Shown piece after piece: positions 10,798 through 20,756 of a DNA stretch of 64,000 nucleotides. How positions within the stretch are numbered: position 1 is the stretch's first letter; every line of letters starts with the position of its first letter. The stretch spans positions 2,082,501 through 2,146,500 of the forward strand of contig NZ_FNJW01000008.1 in NCBI RefSeq assembly GCF_900102725.1. The letters run 5' to 3'. A program made the position numbers and the translations under genes. The notes beneath the pieces are model-generated. The model ran no database searches, was not told the DNA's origin, and saw only the letters and a list, made by a program, of their open reading frames with translations. The DNA is from Carnobacterium viridans. GTDB taxonomy: Bacteria; Bacillota; Bacilli; Lactobacillales; Carnobacteriaceae.

Positions 10798-13700
10798 TTG
10801 GAAAAAACAAGAAAAGAAAGAATTTCAGCTGAAAAAAATAAAAAAAGTTTTGATCAATCAGGATATACTAATGGATTGATGAAAAAAGGCACAGCTGTTT
10901 TTAGCACAACTTTATTAGTGAGTTTACTAGCATTTCCAACTTTTTCTGCATCAGCTAGCGCAAATGAATTAGCTGATACAAGTAGTAAAAAATTGGAAGA
11001 AACGCTTGAACATAACAGCAATGTAACTAATGTAACCGAAGAAGCAACCACAAAGACAGCTGTAGAAACGGACAGTAGCGAGTACATATCACAAGACGAT
11101 TTAATTGAGAAAGAACAAAAAATTAAAGAATTAAAAACTATTATATCTACAGAAGATTTTGAAACTTTAAAATTTGACGAATTATCAGTTGAAGAAATTG
11201 ATGAATTAATTTTAACTGCTCTAGAAAAATTAACAGAAGAATCAAATGAAGAAATAGAAAATGAAGCAGGTACCGGAATAACTGATGAGTTAAATGATTC
11301 TACTACTGAACCAACCGAGGCAGTTAAAGATGAAAGCGATGTTTCAGAAGAAGATACAGCCGAAGAAATTGAAGTGTTAAAACCAGAAGTAGTAGAGGAA
11401 TCACTTGAGATTGAGGATACTATTTCAAAAGATGAATCTGAAAAAGTAGTAGAAGAAGAAATTGATCTTGTTGCTGAACCGAGCGAATCAGAAGTTGTAG
11501 AACTACCAAATGAAATTGAAAAAGATGTACCAGTAGTAGAAGCAATTGAAGCAGTAGAACAAGAAATTATAGAACCAGAAGTTGCAGAACTTCCAAACGA
11601 AGCTGAACCTAGTATTCCAGAAGAAGCAGAAGATACGGTTGAAACTATTGTAGAATCTGAAGAACCAGTAGTAGAAGAACCGACAATTGTAAAAGAAGAG
11701 GTTAAAAAGGAAGTTGTAAAAGAAACGGTTAAAGCCAAGGTAGTTGCTCCGAAAACTACAACGACTTCGGCTAAAACAACTGCAGTTACTTCAAAAGTTG
11801 CAACGACTTCAGCTAAAACAACAGCAGTAGCAACAACTTCTGTAGCAACAGCAAAAACGTACACAGTAAAATCGGGAGATACACTAAATAAAATTAGTAA
11901 AGCCAATAATGTGACTGTAGCAAACTTGAAAAAATGGAACAATTTGTCTTCAGATTTAATTAAAGTTGGACAAGTTTTAGCATTAAATGAAGCAGCAGCC
12001 AAGAACGTAACAACTCCAACGCCTTCTAAAACAAATGACTCTATTGCAAATGCAACAACACCAGCTGGTTTTGTTAATGCTATTGCCTCTTATGCAAAGC
12101 AAGTTGCAGCTAAAAATGATTTATATGCTTCTGTTATGATTGCACAAGCAGCTTTAGAAAGTGGCTATGGCAGCAGTAAACTAGCAACTAGTCCAAACTA
12201 CAATCTATTTGGTATCAAAGGAAGCTACAACGGAAATACAGTTACGATGTATACTTCTGAATGGAGTTCTTCAACAGGCTGGATTTACATTCCGCAAAAC
12301 TTTAAGAAATACCCGTCTTATGCTGAGTCTTTACAAGATAATGCAAATTTAATAAAAAATGGAACTTCATGGGATCATGGCTATTATTCTGGAGCTTGGG
12401 TAAGTAATTCATCAAATGCATTTGAGGCAACAGCTTGGTTACAAGGGCGTTATGCGACGGACCCAACTTATGCATCTAAATTAAATGCTATTATAAATGC
12501 ATATAACTTAACACAATATGATACAAAATCTTCAGGAGGATCAACAACAACTCCTGAATCAAATGATAATTCTTCAACAACACCAAGCACTGGAAATACA
12601 GGGTCGTCGAATACAGGCGAAACGTCATATACTGTAAAATCTGGTGACACTTTAACAGGTATTGGTTCAAAATACGGCGTATCTGTGTCAAACTTGAAAT
12701 CATGGAACAACTTAAAATCAGATACGATTTATGTGAATCAAACGTTGACGATTAAAGGAGGTTCAACTTCAGGCGGATCAACGATAACACCAAGTACACC
12801 AAGTACAGGAAACACAAGCAGCACATCGTACACAGTCAAATCAGGTGACACATTGACAGCTATTGCATCAAAATACGGTGTATCTGTGTCAAACTTGAAA
12901 ACATGGAACAACCTAAAATCAGATACAATTTATGTGAATCAAACGTTGACGATTAAAGGCGGTTCAACTTCAAGCGGATCAACGACAACACCAAGTACAC
13001 CAAGTACAGGAAACACAAGCAGCACATCGTACACAGTGAAATCAGGTGACACATTAACAGGTATTGGTTCAAAACATGGTGTATCTGTAGCGAACTTGAA
13101 AACATGGAGCAACTTAAAATCAGATACAATTTATGTGAATCAAACGTTGACAATCAAAGGCGGTTCAACTTCAAGCGGATCAACGACAACACCAAGTACA
13201 GGAAACACAAGCAGCACATCGTATACTGTAAAATCTGGAGATACGTTAACAGGTATTGGTTCAAAACATGGTGTATCTGTAGCGAACTTGAAAACATGGA
13301 ACAACCTAAAATCAGATACGATTTATGTGAATCAAACGTTGACGATTAAAGGCGGTTCAACTTCAAGCGGATCAACGACAACACCAAGTACACCAAGTAC
13401 AGGAAACACAAGCAGCACATCGTACACAGTGAAATCAGGTGACACATTAACAGGTATTGGTTCAAAACATGGTGTATCTGTAGCGAACTTGAAAACATGG
13501 AACAACTTAAAATCAGATACAATTTATGTGAATCAAACGTTGACAATCAAAGGCGGTTCAACTTCAAGCGGATCAACGACAACACCAAGTACAGGAAACA
13601 CAAGCAGCACATCGTATACTGTAAAATCTGGAGATACGTTAACAGGTATTGGTTCAAAACATGGTGTATCTGTAGCGAACTTGAAAACATGGAACAACCT

Positions 13701-14535
13701 AAAATCAGATACGATTTATGTGAATCAAACGTTGACGATTAAAGGCGGTTCAACTTCAATCGGATCAACAACACCAAGTACGCCAAGTACAGGAAACACA
13801 AGCAGCACATCGTACACAGTAAAATCTGGTGATACGTTAACAGGCATTGGTTCAAAACATGGTGTATCTGTAGCGAACTTGAAAACATGGAACAACCTAA
13901 AAACAGATACGATTTATGTGAATCAAACGTTGACGATTAAAGGTGATTCAACTTCAGGCGTATCAACGACAACACCAAGCACACCAAGTACACCAAGCAC
14001 AGGGAATACGAGCACCACGTCAAACACTGTGAAATCAGGTGACACATTGACAGCTATTGCATCAAAATACGGTGTATCTGTGTCAAACTTGAAAACATGG
14101 AACAATCTAAAAACAGATACGATTTATGTAAACCAAGCATTAACGATTAAAGGCGGTTCAACTTCAGGCGTATCAACGACAACACCAAGTACACCAAGCA
14201 CAGGGAATACGAGCACCACGTCACACACTGTGAAATCAGGTGACACATTGACAGCTATTGCATCAAAATACGGTGTATCTGTAGCAAACTTGAAAACATG
14301 GAACAACCTAAAAACAGATACGATCTATGTGAACCAAGCATTAACGATTAAAGGCGGTTCAACTTCAGGTAGTACAACGACAACACCAACTAGTGTAAAT
14401 ATGCATAAAGTCGTCAGTGGCGATACTCTTTGGGATATTGCTCAAAAATATAGTATGTCTATTTCAGATTTGAAATCAGCGAACTACTTAAAATCAGATG
14501 TTATATTTGTTGGTCAGTCTTTGATTATCAAATAA
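10798..14535 (+). CDS. Secreted multi-LysM N-acetylglucosaminidase (autolysin)
   Basis: This 1245-residue protein probably cleaves the glycan strands of peptidoglycan. In order: a signal peptide (1 to about 57, ending ASASANE), a Glu/Val-rich acidic stretch (about 58-330), one LysM (about 353-398), a GH73 glucosaminidase domain (about 419-575, with AALESGYG holding the likely catalytic Glu near 454 and NYNLFGIKG), then ten C-terminal LysM wall-binding repeats (610-1244) joined by Ser/Thr/Gly/Pro linkers. Relatives such as Enterococcus AtlA and lactococcal AcmA have three to six LysM copies, so eleven is high. The start is TTG at 10798 with AGGAGGT 8 nt upstream. The LysM array contains a recent 393-bp duplication. 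Confidence 0.95.
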   Translation: MEKTRKERISAEKNKKSFDQSGYTNGLMKKGTAVFSTTLLVSLLAFPTFSASASANELADTSSKKLEETLEHNSNVTNVTEEATTKTAVETDSSEYISQDDLIEKEQKIKELKTIISTEDFETLKFDELSVEEIDELILTALEKLTEESNEEIENEAGTGITDELNDSTTEPTEAVKDESDVSEEDTAEEIEVLKPEVVEESLEIEDTISKDESEKVVEEEIDLVAEPSESEVVELPNEIEKDVPVVEAIEAVEQEIIEPEVAELPNEAEPSIPEEAEDTVETIVESEEPVVEEPTIVKEEVKKEVVKETVKAKVVAPKTTTTSAKTTAVTSKVATTSAKTTAVATTSVATAKTYTVKSGDTLNKISKANNVTVANLKKWNNLSSDLIKVGQVLALNEAAAKNVTTPTPSKTNDSIANATTPAGFVNAIASYAKQVAAKNDLYASVMIAQAALESGYGSSKLATSPNYNLFGIKGSYNGNTVTMYTSEWSSSTGWIYIPQNFKKYPSYAESLQDNANLIKNGTSWDHGYYSGAWVSNSSNAFEATAWLQGRYATDPTYASKLNAIINAYNLTQYDTKSSGGSTTTPESNDNSSTTPSTGNTGSSNTGETSYTVKSGDTLTGIGSKYGVSVSNLKSWNNLKSDTIYVNQTLTIKGGSTSGGSTITPSTPSTGNTSSTSYTVKSGDTLTAIASKYGVSVSNLKTWNNLKSDTIYVNQTLTIKGGSTSSGSTTTPSTPSTGNTSSTSYTVKSGDTLTGIGSKHGVSVANLKTWSNLKSDTIYVNQTLTIKGGSTSSGSTTTPSTGNTSSTSYTVKSGDTLTGIGSKHGVSVANLKTWNNLKSDTIYVNQTLTIKGGSTSSGSTTTPSTPSTGNTSSTSYTVKSGDTLTGIGSKHGVSVANLKTWNNLKSDTIYVNQTLTIKGGSTSSGSTTTPSTGNTSSTSYTVKSGDTLTGIGSKHGVSVANLKTWNNLKSDTIYVNQTLTIKGGSTSIGSTTPSTPSTGNTSSTSYTVKSGDTLTGIGSKHGVSVANLKTWNNLKTDTIYVNQTLTIKGDSTSGVSTTTPSTPSTPSTGNTSTTSNTVKSGDTLTAIASKYGVSVSNLKTWNNLKTDTIYVNQALTIKGGSTSGVSTTTPSTPSTGNTSTTSHTVKSGDTLTAIASKYGVSVANLKTWNNLKTDTIYVNQALTIKGGSTSGSTTTTPTSVNMHKVVSGDTLWDIAQKYSMSISDLKSANYLKSDVIFVGQSLIIK
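12928..13758 (+). repeat. Near-perfect 393-bp tandem duplication inside the LysM array
   Basis: The segment 12928-13365 matches 13321-13758 at an offset of 393 bp with a single visible difference (GGAGCAAC near 13108 against GGAACAAC near 13501). Each unit encodes two LysM repeats plus linkers. The neighbouring repeats are clearly more diverged, so this is a recent in-frame duplication. Confidence 0.92.
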
Positions 14536-14539
14536 TCAT

Positions 14540-14578
14540 AAAAGGAGACTCAACATAAAATTTGAGTCTCCTTTTATG
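14540..14578 (+). terminator. Terminator of the autolysin gene
   Basis: AAAAGGAGACTCAA / TTGAGTCTCCTTTT stem with T-rich tail. Confidence 0.88.
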
Positions 14579-14606
14579 TTGCAAGATAACTAAAAAGGGA
14601 GTGAAG

Positions 14607-14939
14607 ATGATGATTATTACGACAACAACTTCTGTTGAAGGTTTTGAAATTTCTTCTTATGAAGGAATTGTATTTGGTGAAGTTATCTCTGGTATCAATA
14701 TGTTTAAAGATATGGGTGCGGGTTTGCGAAACATGTTTGGTGGACGCTCTCAAGGTTATGAGAACGAATTATTAGAAGCTCGTAGTAAAGCATTAGAGGA
14801 AATGGAAATAAGAGCTGACGAACAAGGAGCAGATGCTATTGTAGGGGTTAAAATGGACTATGAGACATTAGGATCAGACAATGGTATGATTATGGTTACC
14901 TGTAGTGGAACAGCAGTGAAGCTTAAAACAGTTAAATAG
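14607..14939 (+). CDS. UPF0145 (YbjQ-like) protein
   Basis: A 110-residue cytoplasmic protein of the YbjQ/UPF0145 family, recognised by [19 protein letters not shown] at the N-terminus, [10 protein letters not shown] near residue 85 and a C-terminal GTAVKL strand. Members form pentameric rings; their biological role is not established, and the 'heavy-metal-binding' label in some databases is weakly supported. ATG 14607 (or 14610) is chosen because AAAGGGAGTG precedes it. The longer reading frame begins inside the autolysin terminator and is rejected. Confidence 0.85.
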   Translation: MMIITTTTSVEGFEISSYEGIVFGEVISGINMFKDMGAGLRNMFGGRSQGYENELLEARSKALEEMEIRADEQGADAIVGVKMDYETLGSDNGMIMVTCSGTAVKLKTVK

Positions 14940-15054
14940 TAGACGAATAGTTGAATTGAAAAGAGGCTTTATAGATCAACTGTTAGTTTTTCTTATTGCT
15001 CCTATAGTCAATTTTTGTTAAAATGAAAACAATAGTAAAAAACAGTGAAAAGGA

Positions 15055-15315
15055 ATAGTAGAAACGATTTTTTTTTGAGAGAGTGCATGGGTGGTGGAAA
15101 TGCATAAAAAAGACTTTCGAACTCGCCTTTAGAGTTGCTTTGTTGAAAAAAAGTAGACAAAGACGTAACGCCTGCGTTAAGGGTATGAGGAGTCTTCAAT
15201 TATTCTATTAGCAAGAAAATGATTGTAGAAAACATAGGTGGTACCACGATAATCAATTGTTTAGTCGTCCTATGAGTACAGATAGTTATCTGCATTCATA
15301 GGGCGATTTTTTGTT
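15055..15315 (+). promoter_or_regulatory. T-box leader of leuS with terminator
   Basis: A typical T-box: stem I region from about 15055, a candidate Leu specifier CTC in GAACTCGC near 15120, the AAGTAGACAAAGACGTAACG...CGTTA stem II/III block near 15150-15180, the T-box core AGGTGGTACCACG at 15236-15248, and a terminator TCGTCCTATGA / TCATAGGGCGA with T-run at 15264-15315. Uncharged tRNA-Leu is expected to bind and prevent termination. The specifier assignment is my reading and was not folded. Confidence 0.88.
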
Positions 15316-15343
15316 TTTAAAAAGAGATGAAAGAGGGATAAAT

Positions 15344-17761
15344 ATGAGTTTTAATCATAAAACGATTGAAAAAAAATGGCAAAAATATTGGGCATCTAAT
15401 AATACATTCCGTACAACAGAAGATGCTGAGAAGAAAAATTTCTATGCATTGGATATGTTTCCTTACCCATCTGGACAAGGATTACATGTAGGGCATCCAG
15501 AGGGGTATACTGCGACTGATATTCTTTCTCGTATGAAACGAGCTCAAGGATTTAACGTACTGCACCCAATGGGATGGGATGCATTTGGACTTCCGGCTGA
15601 GCAATATGCACTGGATACTGGAAATGATCCAGCTGAATTTACAGCTCACAATATCGAAACGTTCCGCCGTCAAATCAATTCATTAGGATTCAGCTATGAT
15701 TGGGAGCGCGAGATAAATACAACAGATCCTGACTATTACAAATGGACACAATGGATTTTCACTAAATTGTATGAAAAAGGTCTAGCTTATGAAGCAGAGG
15801 TAGCTGTTAACTGGTGTCCGGCTCTAGGAACTGTACTAGCTAATGAAGAAGTGATTGATGGAAAAAGTGAACGAGGAGGACATCCAGTTTACCGTAAACC
15901 AATGAAACAATGGATGCTGAAAATTACAGTTTACGCTGACCGTTTGTTGGATGATTTAGAGTTAGTAGATTGGCCTGAAAGTATCAAGGACATGCAACGC
16001 AATTGGATTGGAAAATCGATTGGAGCAAATGTTGACTTTAAAGTTAAAGGAACGGATCATAAGTTTACTGTCTTTACGACACGACCGGATACATTATTTG
16101 GAGCAACTTACAGTGTATTGGCTCCAGAATTAGATTTAGTTAAACAAATTACTACACCGGAACAAGAAGCAGAAGTTAACGCCTATATTGAAAAAGTTAG
16201 CTTGAAAAGTGATTTAGATCGTACAGATTTAAACAAAGATAAAACAGGCGTGTTTACAGGTGCCTATGCAGTTAATCCAGTAAATGGGAAAGAAATCCCA
16301 ATTTGGATTGCAGATTATGTCTTGGCTTCATATGGAACAGGTGCAATTATGGCCGTCCCAGCACATGATGACCGCGATTACGAATTTGCTAAAACGTTTG
16401 GACTGGAAATCATCCCAGTACTTGAAGGTGGAGATGTAGCAAATACTGCATTTACAGAAGATGGTCCGCACATCAATTCTGGCTTTTTGGATGGTCTTGG
16501 CAAAGAAGAAGCAATTGAAAAAATGAATGAATGGCTAGAAGAAAATGGTGTTGGTAAAAAAGAAACGACTTATCGTTTGCGTGACTGGCTATTTGCTCGT
16601 CAGCGTTATTGGGGTGAACCTATTCCTGTTATACATTGGGAAGATGGCACATCAACAACATTACCTGAATCTGAATTGCCATTGATATTGCCTAAAACAG
16701 ATGAAATCAAGCCAAGCGGAACAGGAGAATCTCCATTAGCAAACATTACTGAATGGGTAAATGTAGTAGATCCTGAAACAGGAATGAAAGGCCGTCGCGA
16801 CACAAATACAATGCCACAATGGGCTGGAAGTTCATGGTACTTCTTGCGTTTTATCGATCCTAAAAATAAAGAAATGCTGGCTGATCCTGAAAAGCTGAAA
16901 CAGTGGCTTCCAGTTGATATTTATATTGGTGGAGCTGAGCATGCGGTGTTGCATTTATTGTACGCACGTTTCTGGCATAAATTCCTTTACGATATCGGCG
17001 TAGTTTCAACAAAAGAACCATTCCAAAAATTATACAATCAAGGAATGATATTAGGTGGAAATAATGAAAAAATGTCTAAATCAAAAGGAAATGTTGTAAA
17101 TCCTGATGATGTTGTCGAAAAATTTGGGGCAGATACATTACGCATGTACGAAATGTTTATGGGACCGTTAGATGCTTCGATTGCTTGGAGCGAAAATGGG
17201 CTTGAAGGAAGTCGTAAATTCCTGGATCGCGTATGGCGCTTGATCATGGATGAAAATGGTAAAGTTCGTGACCGCATCACGACATTCAATGATGGATCTC
17301 TAGATGTGGTTTATCATCAGACTGTCAAAAAAGTAACGGAAGATTTTGAACACTTACGTTTTAATACGGCTATTTCTCAAATGATGGTTTTTGTTAATGA
17401 AGCTTATAAAGCAACTGCTTTACCAGTAGATTATATCAAAGCTTTTGTTCAATTACTGGCACCGATTGCTCCGCATATGGGAGAAGAGCTATGGGCTAAT
17501 TTAACTCATAGTGGTGAAAGTATTTCTTATGTTGCTTGGCCATTGTTTGATGAAAAATTCTTAGTTGAAGATGAAATCGAGGTTGTTTTCCAAGTAAATG
17601 GAAAGTTAAAGGCAAAAGCTCAAGCTTCAAAAGAAATTTCTAAAGAAGACTTGGAAACATTAGCTATGAATAATGAAAAAATCAAAGAAGCGATTGAAGG
17701 GAAAACAATCCGTAAAGTCATTGTTGTTCCTGGAAGATTGGTAAATATTGTAGCAAACTAA
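15344..17761 (+). CDS. leuS: Leucyl-tRNA synthetase
   Basis: LeuRS charges tRNA-Leu in the cytoplasm. The 805-residue protein has the class I signatures: [12 protein letters not shown] (HIGH motif, near residues 40-50), a CP1 editing domain with the [12 protein letters not shown] threonine-rich site (near 245), [20 protein letters not shown] (near 485) and KMSKSKGN (near 576). The start at ATG 15344 has AGAGGGAT 6 nt upstream; an earlier in-frame codon lies inside the leader terminator and is discarded. Expression should follow leucyl-tRNA charging through the T-box. It is transcribed alone. Confidence 0.97.
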   Translation: MSFNHKTIEKKWQKYWASNNTFRTTEDAEKKNFYALDMFPYPSGQGLHVGHPEGYTATDILSRMKRAQGFNVLHPMGWDAFGLPAEQYALDTGNDPAEFTAHNIETFRRQINSLGFSYDWEREINTTDPDYYKWTQWIFTKLYEKGLAYEAEVAVNWCPALGTVLANEEVIDGKSERGGHPVYRKPMKQWMLKITVYADRLLDDLELVDWPESIKDMQRNWIGKSIGANVDFKVKGTDHKFTVFTTRPDTLFGATYSVLAPELDLVKQITTPEQEAEVNAYIEKVSLKSDLDRTDLNKDKTGVFTGAYAVNPVNGKEIPIWIADYVLASYGTGAIMAVPAHDDRDYEFAKTFGLEIIPVLEGGDVANTAFTEDGPHINSGFLDGLGKEEAIEKMNEWLEENGVGKKETTYRLRDWLFARQRYWGEPIPVIHWEDGTSTTLPESELPLILPKTDEIKPSGTGESPLANITEWVNVVDPETGMKGRRDTNTMPQWAGSSWYFLRFIDPKNKEMLADPEKLKQWLPVDIYIGGAEHAVLHLLYARFWHKFLYDIGVVSTKEPFQKLYNQGMILGGNNEKMSKSKGNVVNPDDVVEKFGADTLRMYEMFMGPLDASIAWSENGLEGSRKFLDRVWRLIMDENGKVRDRITTFNDGSLDVVYHQTVKKVTEDFEHLRFNTAISQMMVFVNEAYKATALPVDYIKAFVQLLAPIAPHMGEELWANLTHSGESISYVAWPLFDEKFLVEDEIEVVFQVNGKLKAKAQASKEISKEDLETLAMNNEKIKEAIEGKTIRKVIVVPGRLVNIVAN

Positions 17762-17802
17762 CTATTTTTTATGGACGACACTCTAGTGTTATCACACGTA
17801 TA

Positions 17803-17838
17803 GGAAAGGAGATGAGACTTTGGTCTTGTCTCCTTTTC
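17803..17838 (+). terminator. Terminator of leuS
   Basis: AAAGGAGATGAGAC / GGTCTTGTCTCCTTTT stem with loop TTT. Confidence 0.85.
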
Positions 17839-17971
17839 ACTTATCTAAACTGAATAGATTTTAATTTTTCTTAAAGTTCTGTTTTAAAGGTTCATTGAGC
17901 ATTGCAACCCACTTACTTAAGAAGTAAAATAGAGCTTGATATACAAAAGGATGAGAGTAGGTTTATGAGTC

Positions 17972-19648
17972 ATGTCAAAAGACACAGTCAGTGATAATAA
18001 AATCGAACAACCAATAAAAGAAATAAGTTCCAAAGATAAAATGATTAATGGATCAGCTTGGATGACAGGTGGAAGTATTTTATCCAGATTATTAGGAGCT
18101 CTCTACATCATTCCTTGGATGGCTTGGATGGGGAATCAAGATATAGCAGAATCTGCGAATGCTCTTTATACGATTGGGTATACTCCTTATGCATTATTTT
18201 TAAACATTGCAACAGCTGGTGTTCCATCGGCAATTGCTAAACAAGTTGCTTACTATAATAGCTTGAATGAATATGAAATAAGTCGGAATATTTACAAAAA
18301 AGGATTACAGATCATGGCGATTACAGGTGTTGTATCTGCATTGGTCATGTATGTTGCGGCACCATTTATAGCAGCAAGCAGCCCGAATATATCGGTTGAT
18401 AATGCAACACAAGTTATTCGATCGCTAAGCTGGGCATTACTTATTATTCCTTGTATGAGTGTGACACGTGGGTACATCCAAGGACATCATGTAATGAAGT
18501 ATTCAGCTATTTCACAATTTATTGAACAATTAGCGCGTGTTATTTTTATGCTTGCTGCCGTTTTCTTGATCCGTCAAGTATGGAACGGTTCAGTAGTAAA
18601 TGCTGTTGCAGCTTCTACTTTTGCAGCCGTTATTGGAGCTGTATTTAGTATTGGGTACTTATTTTACATTATCTGGCGTAAAAAGCCCGAGTTGGATGAA
18701 AGAGCAGGCCAGAGCTTGAATAAAGTTTCTATCTCCACAACTGAAATTTTTAAATCCATTATTCGTACAGCTGTTCCATTTATTATTATTGGTTCAGGTA
18801 TTACCCTTTTTCAAATGATCGATCAATTTACTTTCCAACAAATTATGACGTCTATTTCTGAGTTATCGCCAAAACAAATTGTAAATAATTACGGTGTGGC
18901 TTCAGGTAACGTCAATAAGTTAATTATGATCGTCATTTCCTTTGGAGGATCAATGGCTATTACTTCGGTGCCACTGATTTCTGAACTGGTCGCTAAAAAT
19001 GATTTGAACAAAATCGCCCGCCAAATTAGTGATAGCTTACAATTATTTTTCTTTATCATGCTGCCTGCTTCCATTGGCATGATGATAGTAGCCGAACCTT
19101 TATATACAGTTTTCTATGGGCATAGTGATTTTGGGACTACAGTATTACAAGTTGCTTCTTTCATGAGTTTATTTTTAGGTTTGTTTGTCCTGATGGGATC
19201 AACCATGCAAGCTGCAAATCAAACAAGACCTGCACTTTGGGCTCTTGTAATTGGGTTAGTCGTAAAATTAGGCATGCAATATCCAATGCTGGCATTAGCT
19301 GGTACGAACGGGATGTTCCTATCTAATATATTTGGATTTGGCGTTACAGTCTTATTAATGCTAAGAAAGATGTACAAGGTTACTCGTTTTGATGTCGGAT
19401 TGATTTTCAGACGTGTTTTATTGATGCTGATCATTACTTTAGCAATGGCTGTGGTCACTTTTGCAGTTAAAGAAGTTCTTTACTTAGTGATTGATCCAAA
19501 AAATAGGACTAGTGCACTTCTAGTAATGGGTATTTCAGCGGGATTTGGTGGACTTGTTTACATGTATGCCTCTTTAAAAACTCGTTTAGCGGATCGTTTA
19601 TTAGGAGCTCGTGTTGCGAATATGAGAACCAAGCTGCGCATTAAATAA
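17972..19648 (+). CDS. MurJ/YtgP-like lipid II flippase (MATE/PST superfamily)
   Basis: A 558-residue protein with about 14 membrane segments of the polysaccharide exporter / MurJ fold. GSAWMTGGSILSRLLGALYIIPW at the N-terminus is typical of the YtgP/SpoVB branch, whose streptococcal member moves lipid II across the membrane for peptidoglycan synthesis. The substrate is inferred from the family. The start ATG 17972 has only a weak GAGAGTAGG site about 11 nt upstream, and a closer out-of-frame ATG overlaps it. It stands between the leuS terminator and its own terminator at 19649. Confidence 0.82.
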   Translation: MSKDTVSDNKIEQPIKEISSKDKMINGSAWMTGGSILSRLLGALYIIPWMAWMGNQDIAESANALYTIGYTPYALFLNIATAGVPSAIAKQVAYYNSLNEYEISRNIYKKGLQIMAITGVVSALVMYVAAPFIAASSPNISVDNATQVIRSLSWALLIIPCMSVTRGYIQGHHVMKYSAISQFIEQLARVIFMLAAVFLIRQVWNGSVVNAVAASTFAAVIGAVFSIGYLFYIIWRKKPELDERAGQSLNKVSISTTEIFKSIIRTAVPFIIIGSGITLFQMIDQFTFQQIMTSISELSPKQIVNNYGVASGNVNKLIMIVISFGGSMAITSVPLISELVAKNDLNKIARQISDSLQLFFFIMLPASIGMMIVAEPLYTVFYGHSDFGTTVLQVASFMSLFLGLFVLMGSTMQAANQTRPALWALVIGLVVKLGMQYPMLALAGTNGMFLSNIFGFGVTVLLMLRKMYKVTRFDVGLIFRRVLLMLIITLAMAVVTFAVKEVLYLVIDPKNRTSALLVMGISAGFGGLVYMYASLKTRLADRLLGARVANMRTKLRIK

Positions 19649-19692
19649 TAGGAACTAGTTGGAACCCAAAAGGCTTCAACTAGTTCTTTTAC
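19649..19692 (+). terminator. Terminator
   Basis: GGAACTAGTTG / CAACTAGTTC stem followed by TTTTA, directly after the flippase stop codon. Confidence 0.8.
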
Positions 19693-19721
19693 TTGAATCA
19701 TATGAAATTGGAGGAGCGTAA

Positions 19722-20441
19722 ATGCGATTAGATAAATTACTAGCCAATATGGGCTTTGGCACAAGAAAAACAGTGAAAACTGTATTAAAATCAAAAGAAG
19801 TAACGGTAAATGGAACGATTGAAAAAGAGGGTAAAACGCAAGTAGATCCAGATAAAGATGTTATTGTTGTTTCAGGAGAAGCTGTTCATTACCAAGAATT
19901 TGTCTACTTTATGATGCATAAACCTCAAGGAGTTGTCAGTGCAACAACAGATAATTTACATGAAACAGTGATTGATTTGCTCCAGCCACAAGATCAAGTG
20001 TTGGATCCGTTTCCAGTTGGAAGGTTAGATAAAGATACAGAAGGATTATTGTTGTTAACTAATGATGGAACGTTAGCGCATAACTTACTCTCGCCAAAAA
20101 AACATGTGGATAAGTGTTATGAAGCGATTATAGAAGGTTTAGTGAATGAACAAGACATTCAGGCTTTTAAGGATGGCATCACTCTGAATGACGGGTTTAT
20201 CTGTCAATCAGCTCAGTTAGAAATCGTATCTACAGATAGTGAAAAAAAACAAACTCTTATTAAAGTCACGATACATGAAGGTAAATTTCATCAAGTAAAA
20301 CGTATGTTTGAAGCAGTAGGTAAATCGGTTAGTTACTTAAAGCGTTTGTCAATGGGCAAGTTGCAACTAGATGAAACAGTAAAGATAGGCAAGTATAGGC
20401 CTCTAACAAAAGAAGAATTAGAGTCGTTAATTGATGCATAA
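19722..20441 (+). CDS. RsuA/RluB-family rRNA pseudouridine synthase
   Basis: The 239-residue enzyme has an N-terminal S4 RNA-binding domain (MRLDKLLANMGFGTRK, 1-48) and a pseudouridine synthase domain with GRLDKDTEGLLLLTNDG at 100-116, where Asp103 is the expected catalytic aspartate. It should convert a uridine to pseudouridine in 16S rRNA (RsuA type, position 516) or 23S (RluB/E type); the short form without a long C-terminal tail favours RsuA. The start ATG 19722 has GGAGGAG 6 nt upstream. It follows the flippase terminator and is probably monocistronic. Confidence 0.88.
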   Translation: MRLDKLLANMGFGTRKTVKTVLKSKEVTVNGTIEKEGKTQVDPDKDVIVVSGEAVHYQEFVYFMMHKPQGVVSATTDNLHETVIDLLQPQDQVLDPFPVGRLDKDTEGLLLLTNDGTLAHNLLSPKKHVDKCYEAIIEGLVNEQDIQAFKDGITLNDGFICQSAQLEIVSTDSEKKQTLIKVTIHEGKFHQVKRMFEAVGKSVSYLKRLSMGKLQLDETVKIGKYRPLTKEELESLIDA

Positions 20442-20483
20442 GAAAAAAGGGAAATACAACAAATAGTGTTGACAGCATAAAAT

Positions 20484-20659
20484 AAATTTCTTCTGGAATG
20501 AACGATTTTGCTTGTGGAAAGCCTTGGAACCGTCTGAAGCCAAGGACGTCTTCAGACTTTCAAGCCTCAAACAAAACGTACTCGCTGAAGCGCTAACGCT
20601 TTATCATTCGCATTGAATTCAATGCAAGCTACAAGCAAAGTCTATTCCTCTAGAAATTT
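20484..20659. repeat. Interspersed structured element, copy 1 (176 bp)
   Basis: The ends form an imperfect inverted repeat: AAATTTCTTCTGGAATGAACG.. on the left against the reverse complement of ..TATTCCTCTAGAAATTT on the right, with an inner TTTGCTTGT / ACAAGCAAA pair. The interior holds a hairpin GTCTGAAG / CTTCAGAC and a second imperfect palindrome around AACGCTTTATCATTCGCATT. A second copy of nearly the same length is at 53764-53940. No coding potential is seen. Confidence 0.8.
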
Positions 20660-20707
20660 CGTATCATTAATGTAATTAAGCTATCCACACTAAAAATTAT
20701 TGAACCG

Positions 20708-20749
20708 AAAAAAGAGGAAGCTGAGATAAATCTCAACTTCCTCTTTTTT
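20708..20749. terminator. Bidirectional terminator
   Basis: AAAAAAGAGGAAGCTGAGAT / ATCTCAACTTCCTCTTTTTTT stem with T-runs on both strands. It serves the minus-strand stress-protein gene. Confidence 0.88.
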
Positions 20750-20756
20750 TAATTCA

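Noticed and set aside
10854-12002. 382-codon open frame antisense to the autolysin gene
   Set aside because: It mirrors the biased codons of the Glu/Val/Thr-rich segment, has no ribosome binding site, and is Ser-rich nonsense.
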